DNA of 6,157 nt from an uncultured Collinsella sp. (GTDB taxonomy: Bacteria > Actinomycetota > Coriobacteriia > Coriobacteriales > Coriobacteriaceae). The stretch covers positions 1 through 6,157 of the forward strand of contig CABSMB010000087.1 in the NCBI GenBank assembly GCA_902478705.1, written 5' to 3'. A model generated the notes under the pieces. It was not told where the DNA came from. It made no database searches and saw nothing but the letters and a program-made list of their open reading frames with translations. Positions 1-5,753 of the stretch are shown here, piece by piece (position 1 is the first letter of the stretch; every line of letters begins with the position of its first letter). A program made the position numbers and the translations under genes.

Positions 1-240
1 CACCCCACCCCACCACTCCACCCCCAATATGTTGTAAAACACCCCCGAGCATATGTTCGAAAACACAATATGTTGTGTTTGCAGCAAAGGCGGGATGCCA
101 CCTGTAGAACCACGCCTGCGAACCTCAACCTTCAAGTTGACCTTGAGGCGATTTTTACGTCCCTTTACACACCGTTCACATCGCCCCCAAACTCCCCCAC
201 CCACGGTACACACGGCCCACCACCGCGTCGGTGTCTAGCG
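1..240. other. Gene-free intergenic region with C-rich tracts and operator-like palindromes
   Basis: No reading frame here looks like a protein family on either strand. The plus strand is C-rich at 1-25 and 184-218, so the minus strand is G-rich. Three related palindromes lie at 25-80. An imperfect inverted repeat, CCTCAA (123-128) with TTGAGG (143-148), could fold as RNA. Because xerD is terminated at 241-308 and every gene in the window reads leftwards, this stretch is most likely the promoter and leader region of a minus-strand gene starting left of position 1. I could not find a convincing pair of -35 and -10 boxes. Confidence 0.6.
25..80. promoter_or_regulatory. Cluster of three palindromic operator-like sites, one LexA-box-like
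   Basis: Three sites share the core ATATGTT. Site 1 is CAATATGTTG (25-34). Site 2 is CGAGCATATGTTCG (46-59). Site 3 is a 20-base inverted repeat at 61-80, with arms AAACACAA and TTGTGTTT around TATG. Sites 1 and 2 also share a 16-base direct repeat, ATATGTT-NN-AAAACAC, at 27-42 and 51-66. Read on the minus strand, site 2 is CGAAC-ATAT-GCTCG. That is one mismatch from CGAAC-N4-GTTCG, the LexA (DinR) box known from Bacillus and, with the same GAAC-N4-GTTC core, Mycobacterium. The symmetry centres of sites 1 and 3 are shifted by one base relative to site 2, so they may bind another protein. The regulated gene would lie outside the window. Confidence 0.45.
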
Positions 241-308
241 AAAAATGGGACGGGCCCCAGATTGCCCATGTGCGCAAAAGTGCGTCTCGGCAATCTGGGG
301 CCCGTCCC
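241..308 (-). terminator. Long hairpin terminator of the pyrG-xerD operon
   Basis: The arms GGGACGGGCCCCAGATTGCC (247-266) and its exact reverse complement (289-308) form a perfect 20-bp stem around a 22-base loop. The loop holds a small inner hairpin, CGCA (273-276) with TGCG (281-284). On the minus strand the hairpin is followed by five T (245-241), as expected for intrinsic termination downstream of the xerD stop at 344. On the plus strand it is followed by an AT-rich tail, so it may act in both directions. The stem is longer than a usual terminator stem. Confidence 0.8.
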
Positions 309-343
309 CTTTAATATTTATAAATATGCAGGTCAGCGAGGTG

Positions 344-1285
344 CTAGCGATGTGCCAGCGGATGCGCCGCCAGATAGACCTCGGTCAGTTGCGTGCGGTC
401 GACATGCGTGTAGACCTGCGTGGTCGAAATATCGGCATGGCCCAAAATCTCCTGCAGCACACGCAGGTCGGCACCGCCCGCGAGCATGTGGGTGGCAAAG
501 GAGTGGCGCAGGGTGTGGGGATGAAGCCCAACCAGCCCCACCTGGCGCCCATACCGCTCGCATATCGCATGCACGGCCTGGCGCGACAGGCGACGTCCGT
601 TCTTATTTAAAAAGACCGCCGAGGTCTCCGTCCCGTGAGCATGCGCGGCCAGGAGAGTGCGCCCGTCACCTATATAGTGCGTCAGGGCACGCGCCGCGCT
701 TCCCACCAACGGGGCCAGACGCTCCTTGGAGCCCTTACCGCACACCAGGACAAACCCGTCATCAATATGGATATCGCCCACATCGAGCCCAACCAGCTCA
801 CTCACGCGCAGGCCGCAACCGTAAAGCACTTCCAAGATGGCATGATCGCGCAGTCCCATCTCGCCCTCGGGAAAGTCTTGATCGAGCAGTGCCGAGACAT
901 CCTCCACCGAAAGGTATTCCGGCAGGCGATCTGCCTTTTTGGGCAGGTGCAACGCCGCCGTCGGGTTTTGGGCCACGGCCCCATCGCGCACCAAAAAGGC
1001 ATGCAGGCCCTTCACGGCAGCAAGCGCGCGCTCCACCGAGGCGTCGGAATAGCCTCCGTCGCGGCGATCGGCAACAAAGCCCTCCACGACCTGACGGGTC
1101 ACCTCTTCAAAAGACGCAATGTCAGCCCGCTCCAGATAGGCGCAGTACGTCGTCAGGTCACGACGATAGGCCGCAATCGTGTTGCGCGCCAAGCCCCGCT
1201 CGACCGCGAGGTAATCGAGATACTCCCCCGCCGCCACAGCGAGCGACGAGGGAGTAGCTTCGGTATGTTCCTTATTCGCCGGCAC
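344..1285 (-). CDS. xerD: XerD-type site-specific tyrosine recombinase
   Basis: This gene encodes a 313-residue cytoplasmic tyrosine recombinase of the XerC/XerD family, which resolves chromosome dimers at dif during division. The N-terminal SAM-like core-binding domain spans about residues 15-105 (EYLDYLAVERGLARNTIAAY). The catalytic domain follows and has every active-site residue: R160 in GLRVSELVGL, K184 in GKGSKER, H257 and R260 in PHTLRH, H283 in LGHADIS and nucleophile Y292 in TTQVYTH. It resembles E. coli XerD throughout, and its length is close to the usual 300. The chosen start is GTG at 1285, two bases after the pyrG stop. It has no separate Shine-Dalgarno, so translation is probably coupled to pyrG. 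The frame stays open into pyrG as far as an ATG at 1438, but that extension has no family resemblance. In Mycobacterium tuberculosis a xerD gene also lies just downstream of pyrG. XerC versus XerD cannot be settled without a tree; the pyrG linkage favours XerD. Confidence 0.92.
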   Translation of the reverse strand: MPANKEHTEATPSSLAVAAGEYLDYLAVERGLARNTIAAYRRDLTTYCAYLERADIASFEEVTRQVVEGFVADRRDGGYSDASVERALAAVKGLHAFLVRDGAVAQNPTAALHLPKKADRLPEYLSVEDVSALLDQDFPEGEMGLRDHAILEVLYGCGLRVSELVGLDVGDIHIDDGFVLVCGKGSKERLAPLVGSAARALTHYIGDGRTLLAAHAHGTETSAVFLNKNGRRLSRQAVHAICERYGRQVGLVGLHPHTLRHSFATHMLAGGADLRVLQEILGHADISTTQVYTHVDRTQLTEVYLAAHPLAHR

Positions 1286-1287
1286 CC

Positions 1288-2955
<1,668 letters not shown>

Positions 2956-2967
2956 TTACCTGCGCTT

Positions 2968-2999
2968 CCCGTAGAAGTTGTCCATACACATCTTACGGG
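2968..2999 (-). promoter_or_regulatory. Stem-loop in the pyrG leader
   Basis: CCCGTA (2968-2973) and TACGGG (2994-2999) are complementary, giving a 6-bp stem around a 20-base loop in the leader between the candidate -10 box and the pyrG ribosome binding site. If transcription starts a few bases after the box at 3005-3010, the stem would lie at the very 5' end of the mRNA. No attenuator terminator follows it. A regulatory role is speculative, because short stems of this size occur by chance. Confidence 0.25.
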
Positions 3000-3004
3000 T
3001 CTTC

Positions 3005-3010
3005 ATTGTA
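3005..3010 (-). promoter_or_regulatory. Candidate -10 box of the pyrG promoter
   Basis: The minus strand reads TACAAT, five of six matches to TATAAT, about 55 bases upstream of the pyrG start and downstream of the terminator of the preceding gene. No good -35 hexamer sits 16-18 bases upstream, where the DNA is GC-rich. An A6 run lies further upstream (minus strand of about 3036-3041). A promoter is needed in this gap because the upstream gene is terminated. Confidence 0.4.
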
Positions 3011-3070
3011 ATACTCGCGACGCGCGCCGTACGCATTTTTTCTTACGCGCAATCGCATTTCTCCATCTCG

Positions 3071-3103
3071 AAACAAAACGCCGTCCGGTTGCCCAGACGG
3101 CGT
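3071..3103 (-). terminator. Terminator of the winged-helix regulator gene
   Basis: ACGCCGTC (3078-3085) pairs with GACGGCGT (3096-3103). GG/CC extends the stem inward across one mismatch, closing a TTGC loop. On the minus strand the stem is followed by a T-rich stretch (TTTTGTTT, reading down to 3071). It lies about 25 bases after the regulator stop at 3128, the expected spacing for a Rho-independent terminator, and separates the regulator from pyrG. Confidence 0.85.
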
Positions 3104-3127
3104 CGCTTCCACTATGAATGCACGCTG

Positions 3128-3466
3128 TTATCGATCGGCGACTTCGTCCTTGATCAAGTCCTGCACGAGCATACCGGCACGGATGCCCTCTAGATACCAT
3201 TCGCCACGCTCCGTGAGACAAATACCATTTGCGAGCTGGCCGCCGTCGTCGCTGTAGCGCGAGACGACCTCGATGATGTCTTCGGATTCCAAGCGTTCAA
3301 TTGCCGCGCGGGCACGATACGGAGACACCCCCACACGCTCGGCAAGCGTCTTGCGCGAAAAGCCATAGAATCCGCCGTTGTCTTCGGACAGCTGTGCGAT
3401 CTCCATCAGCACCTGCACCTCGACACGCTTCATATCGTTGACACTCGCACGACCCTTGCCAGCCAT
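3128..3466 (-). CDS. Small winged helix-turn-helix DNA-binding protein
   Basis: This gene encodes 112 residues and is a probable transcription regulator. Residues 16-27 form an N-terminal helix. A helix-turn-helix follows at about 38-62, with SRKTLAERVGVSPYRARAAI as positioning and recognition helices. Residues 63-86 look like a beta-wing (IIEVVSRYSDDGG ... ICLTERG) and a C-terminal helix runs from about 88. There is no ligand-binding or metal-binding domain and no cysteine cluster, since the only Cys is C83. I cannot name the family; it recalls Rrf2- or MarR-like minimal wHTH proteins. The ATG at 3466 is chosen because GAGGAGG (3478-3472) lies five bases upstream. The frame remains open to a TTG at 3577, but the extra 37 codons do not look like a protein and cover leader hairpins. 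The gene stands alone between terminators, with a tandem repeat in its promoter that suggests autoregulation. Its target is unknown. Confidence 0.8.
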   Translation of the reverse strand: MAGKGRASVNDMKRVEVQVLMEIAQLSEDNGGFYGFSRKTLAERVGVSPYRARAAIERLESEDIIEVVSRYSDDGGQLANGICLTERGEWYLEGIRAGMLVQDLIKDEVADR

Positions 3467-3471
3467 GGCAG

Positions 3472-3478
3472 CCTCCTC
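3472..3478 (-). promoter_or_regulatory. Strong ribosome binding site that decides the regulator start
   Basis: The minus strand reads GAGGAGG followed by five bases (CTGCC) and ATG at 3466. This near-ideal Shine-Dalgarno favours the 112-residue product over the longer in-frame reading from TTG at 3577 or the ATG seven codons into it. Confidence 0.8.
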
Positions 3479-3485
3479 AAACCGA

Positions 3486-3550
3486 GCACGGCCATCACCT
3501 GCACCGTGCGCGACCGGCACACCCCATGATGGCCGGCAACATCCATCATG
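3486..3550 (-). promoter_or_regulatory. Two hairpins in the untranslated leader of the regulator
   Basis: CATGATGG (3525-3532) pairs with CCATCATG (3543-3550), an 8-bp perfect stem with a 10-base loop. Nearer the gene, GCACGG (3486-3491) pairs with CCGTGC (3504-3509), a 6-bp stem with a 12-base loop. Both fall between the candidate transcription start near 3578 and the ribosome binding site at 3478-3472, which is left unpaired. They could affect translation or mRNA stability. The 8-bp element could equally be a protein-binding palindrome in DNA. Confidence 0.35.
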
Positions 3551-3585
3551 CGGCATCCCCGCAAAAGGATGAAACAATTAGAGTT

Positions 3586-3645
3586 ATTGTATACCGCCCA
3601 AATCGCTTATAGGCAGGTAAACGGTCTATTTTTAGGTTAAACGGT
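3586..3645 (-). promoter_or_regulatory. Candidate regulator promoter with tandem operator-like repeat
   Basis: The minus strand has a -10-like TATACAAT at 3593-3586 with no clear -35 box at the right distance. Upstream lies a direct repeat, written on the plus strand as GGTAAACGGT (3616-3625) and GGTTAAACGGT (3635-3645). The shared AAACGGT cores are exactly 20 bases apart, about two helical turns, so a protein could bind both on the same DNA face. A weak -35 with a tandem site just upstream is typical of an activated or autoregulated promoter. Confidence 0.45.
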
Positions 3646-3657
3646 AGCTTTGTTGAT

Positions 3658-3696
3658 AAAAGGGGCACACCGAATGCATACCCGATGCGCCCCTTT
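3658..3696 (-). terminator. Terminator of the UPF0371 gene
   Basis: Positions 3659-3673 pair with 3682-3696 as a 15-bp stem, with a few G-U pairs in the minus-strand RNA and an 8-base loop. The GGGGC/GCCCC core is flanked by AAA/TTT. The minus-strand product ends in TTTTA, and the stem begins about 20 bases after the stop at 3716. The outer A/T flanks mean it could also stop transcription on the plus strand. Confidence 0.88.
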
Positions 3697-3715
3697 CAGA
3701 CCAATTTATCCAGAC

Positions 3716-5197
3716 TTAGCGGTGGAAGAAACCACGGCGCTCGAACTTGGGCTCGCAGCACACGTTGATGCCCAGCTTGCGCAACACCGTCTCGTCCGTC
3801 GGCGAGATGATCACGCTAAAGAAGGCATCGCAGCCGCGCAGCTGCTCCAGGCCCGAAAGGACGCGGGCCGCCGTCTCGCTCGTTGCCGAGGTGATCGAGA
3901 GCGCCATAAGCGTCTCGTCGGTGTGCAGGCGCGGGTTCTTGCTACCAAGGAAATGCGTCTTGAGCTTGCTGATAGGCTCGATCGCCTCATCGCTAATGAC
4001 CTCGAGCTCAAGGTCAACGCCCGAGACATGCTTAAGTGCATTCATGATGAGCGAGCTCGCGGCGCCCAGGCGCGTGGAAGTCTTGCCGGTCACCACGGAG
4101 CCGTCGGGCATGACCATGGCGCCTACGGGGCCACCCGTCAGCTGCTCCCTGGTAAGGGCGGCCGAGCGTGCCGGCGAGTAATTCTTGTCGATACCGGCCT
4201 TCTTCATAATGATCTTGAGACGATCAACCTGTTCATCGCCCACGCCGGTACGGCGCACATTTTCGACCGCGGTAAAGTAGCGGCGGACAATCTCCATCTT
4301 GGAAGCGTCGCGGCAGGCATCGTCATCGGTGATGGCAAAGCCGACCATATTGACGCCCATGTCCGTGGGGCTCTGGTAGGGGCTCTTGCCCAGGATCTTT
4401 TCCATCAGGGCACGGACCACCGGGAAGGCCTCGACGTCGCGGTTGTAGTTGACCGTAGTCTTGTTATAGGCCTCCAAGTGGAAGGAGTCGATGATATTCG
4501 CATCGTCGAGGTCGGCCGTGGCGGCCTCATAGGCGATGTTGACCGGATGCGTGAGGGGAAGGTTCCAGACCGGGAAAGTCTCGAACTTGGCGTAGCCGGC
4601 GGCGGTGCCGTGCTTGTGCTCGTGATAGAGCTGCGACAGGCAGGTGGCGAGCTTGCCCGAGCCGGGGCCGGGCGCGGTGACCACGACGAGCGGACGAGTG
4701 GTCTCGACAAACTCGTTCTTGCCATAGCCGTCGTCGGACACGATCAGGTCGACGTCGTGGGGATAGCCCTCGATGGGATAGTGCAGCTTGGCAGGAATGC
4801 CGAGCGCGTTCAGGCGATTGCGGAAGACGTCAGCGGCGGGCTGGCCGGCGTACTGGGTGATAACCACGGCCGCGACAGCAAAACCGTTGCCGCGGAACAG
4901 GTCGACCAGGCGCAAGACGTCCTCGTCATAGGTAATGCCCAGGTCGCCACGGGCCTTATTCTTCTCGATGTGGTTCGCGTTGATCGCGATGATGACCTCA
5001 ACGTCATCGGCAATGCTCTTGAGCATGCGGAACTTGCTGTCCGGTTCAAAACCCGGCAGCACGCGGCTCGCGTGATAATCGTCAAACAGCTTGCCGCCAA
5101 ACTCCAAATAGAGTTTGCCGCCAAACTGCGAGATGCGCTCCTTAATATGAGCGGCCTGCAGCTCGATATACTTCGCGTTGTCGAAACCCTGGCGCAT
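3716..5197 (-). CDS. UPF0371 / DUF1846 family protein
   Basis: This is a full-length 493-residue member of the UPF0371 (DUF1846) family, a widespread bacterial cytoplasmic protein whose biochemical role I do not know to be established. Family landmarks are continuous: YLEFGGKLFDDYHASRVLPG (30-49), VIIAINANHIEKNKARGDLG (68-87), VVITQYAGQPAADVFRNRL (111-129), a glycine-rich P-loop-like TAPGPGSGKLATC (174-186), FETFPVWNLPLTHPVN (205-220), the AYEAATADLDDANIID block (222-237), ILGKSPYQSPTDMGVNMVGF (268-287) and GSKNPRLH (418-425). These match remembered streptococcal homologues along their whole length. The P-loop-like turn suggests nucleotide or phosphate binding but lacks the exact Walker A spacing. 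The start is ATG at 5197, with GGGAG six bases upstream and family-like MRQGFDNAKYIEL. An ATG eight codons earlier (5221) has no ribosome binding site and lies only about 16 bases after the -10 box. There is no signal peptide or membrane segment. It is transcribed alone. Confidence 0.93.
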   Translation of the reverse strand: MRQGFDNAKYIELQAAHIKERISQFGGKLYLEFGGKLFDDYHASRVLPGFEPDSKFRMLKSIADDVEVIIAINANHIEKNKARGDLGITYDEDVLRLVDLFRGNGFAVAAVVITQYAGQPAADVFRNRLNALGIPAKLHYPIEGYPHDVDLIVSDDGYGKNEFVETTRPLVVVTAPGPGSGKLATCLSQLYHEHKHGTAAGYAKFETFPVWNLPLTHPVNIAYEAATADLDDANIIDSFHLEAYNKTTVNYNRDVEAFPVVRALMEKILGKSPYQSPTDMGVNMVGFAITDDDACRDASKMEIVRRYFTAVENVRRTGVGDEQVDRLKIIMKKAGIDKNYSPARSAALTREQLTGGPVGAMVMPDGSVVTGKTSTRLGAASSLIMNALKHVSGVDLELEVISDEAIEPISKLKTHFLGSKNPRLHTDETLMALSITSATSETAARVLSGLEQLRGCDAFFSVIISPTDETVLRKLGINVCCEPKFERRGFFHR

Positions 5198-5203
5198 GTA
5201 TGG

Positions 5204-5208
5204 CTCCC
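5204..5208 (-). promoter_or_regulatory. Ribosome binding site that decides the UPF0371 start
   Basis: The minus strand reads GGGAG, six bases (CCATAC) before the ATG at 5197. The alternative ATG at 5221 has only AT-rich promoter sequence before it. Confidence 0.75.
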
Positions 5209-5236
5209 GTCCCGTTTCCATTTAATGTTCTAGGCG

Positions 5237-5242
5237 ATTATA
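5237..5242 (-). promoter_or_regulatory. -10 box of the UPF0371 promoter
   Basis: A perfect TATAAT lies on the minus strand 40 bases before the chosen start codon, implying a transcript start near 5230 and a leader of roughly 33 bases. No -35 box resembling TTGACA is visible 16-18 bases upstream, where the DNA is G-rich (GTATCG at about 5265-5260). The promoter may therefore be weak or activator-dependent. Confidence 0.6.
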
Positions 5243-5501
5243 ACGGAGCCCGCCCTCCCCGATACCCAGACCATCAACAGGCACCAACCAAACACGCCCA
5301 CCGCAACCACCGGGGACCCGGGGTAGCTAATTTGGAGCAGGGAACAAGTCACTCCGCACCAACAATGGAAACGTCACAGGCAGAGCCAAAGCCAGCAAAC
5401 GTGCACCGGAGCGAGCAAGCTGCCTCCTGCCTGCAACAATGGCAGCGCCGCAGGTTGAGCATAAGTCAGCGAGCGCCGTCCAGGACGTACAAGTTGGCAT
5501 G
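5243..5501. other. Gene-free stretch upstream of the UPF0371 promoter
   Basis: No protein-like frame is visible on either strand. A plus-strand frame (5200-5502) has low-complexity, family-free sequence and overlaps the promoter and start of the UPF0371 gene. Small nested inverted repeats occur around 5419-5454: GCTGCC with GGCAGC, and CCTGC with GCAGG. The word CAACAATGG appears twice. I cannot assign a function. It may be worn-down coding sequence or simply a long spacer. Confidence 0.4.
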
Positions 5502-5543
5502 AAAAAGGCAAGGCATAGACCTTCTGGTCATGCCTTGCCTTTT
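5502..5543 (-). terminator. Bidirectional-looking hairpin terminator after the carrier gene
   Basis: AAAAGGCAAGGCAT (5503-5516) pairs perfectly with ATGCCTTGCCTTTT (5530-5543). Beyond a single bulged A (5517), GACC/GGTC continues the stem to a TTCT loop, giving 18 bp. The minus-strand product ends in TTTTT (5506-5502) and the plus-strand product in TTTT. It is the first hairpin with a T-tract after the carrier stop at 5756-5754, so the carrier transcript probably runs about 250 bases past its stop. Confidence 0.85.
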
Positions 5544-5562
5544 GAATGACAAATTGTCGTTC
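5544..5562. promoter_or_regulatory. 19-base operator-like palindrome
   Basis: GAATGACAA (5544-5552), a central A, and TTGTCGTTC (5554-5562) form an inverted repeat with eight of nine positions complementary and one T-G mismatch. The size and near-perfect symmetry resemble a dimeric regulator site. It abuts the terminator at 5502-5543, which is an odd place for an operator unless a promoter lies nearby; I could not find one. Confidence 0.3.
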
Positions 5563-5753
5563 TGGGCGGCGCGCAGCGTCGACTGGTTGCGCGGTTCGTA
5601 GAACCGCGCAACATGAGAGCGCCCCCTCCCGCGCACGGAACGGGAGGGGGCTAAAGGTAGGAGTCTACCGGTGGGTTGACCCCACCGGACAGACGATGAC
5701 CAGGTGATCCCTTACAGGATCGTCAAGGTTTCCGTGGGGTACCCGTTGGGTAC
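5563..5753 (-). other. Hairpin-rich 3' region of the carrier transcript, possible structured RNA
   Basis: No protein-like frame occurs here, yet stems follow one another. In minus-strand order they are GTACCC/GGGTAC (5739-5744 with 5748-5753), GATCC/GGATC (5706-5710 with 5717-5721), CCGGTGGG/CCCACCGG (5668-5675 with 5681-5688), an 11-bp stem GCCCCCTCCCG/CGGGAGGGGGC (5621-5631 with 5641-5651), and a perfect 11-bp stem TTGCGCGGTTC/GAACCGCGCAA (5587-5597 with 5601-5611). Competing pairings exist: GACGAT (5692-5697) with ATCGTC (5719-5724), and CGCGCA (5570-5575) with TGCGCG (5588-5593). None of these stems has a T-tract, so most are not terminators. It could be a long structured 3' UTR, a processed small RNA or a repeat-derived spacer. 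I recognise no known RNA family. Confidence 0.4.

Noticed and set aside
70..1257. Long plus-strand open frame (395 codons) opposite xerD
   Set aside because: It overlaps a recombinase with all catalytic residues intact, has low-complexity Pro/Arg/His-rich sequence and matches no family I know; it is a GC-driven shadow.
3467..3577. Longer form of the wHTH regulator from TTG at 3577
   Set aside because: The strong GAGGAGG site before the ATG at 3466, and hairpins within the extension, favour an untranslated leader.
5198..5221. ATG at 5221 as start of the UPF0371 protein
   Set aside because: It lies only about 16 bases after TATAAT with no ribosome binding site, while the ATG at 5197 has GGGAG and aligns with family N-termini.
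3650..5233. Plus-strand frame of 527 codons opposite the UPF0371 gene
   Set aside because: It begins in a terminator and runs through the UPF0371 gene antisense. No family features or ribosome binding site support it.
5200..5502. Small plus-strand gene (100 codons) in the gap upstream of UPF0371
   Set aside because: Its start overlaps the UPF0371 start region antisense, the sequence is compositionally biased with no recognisable domain, and no promoter or ribosome binding site is seen.
5587..5611. tRNA T-arm, suggested by GGTTC...GAACC
   Set aside because: The stem is 11 bp with a 3-base loop, and no acceptor, D or anticodon arms surround it.
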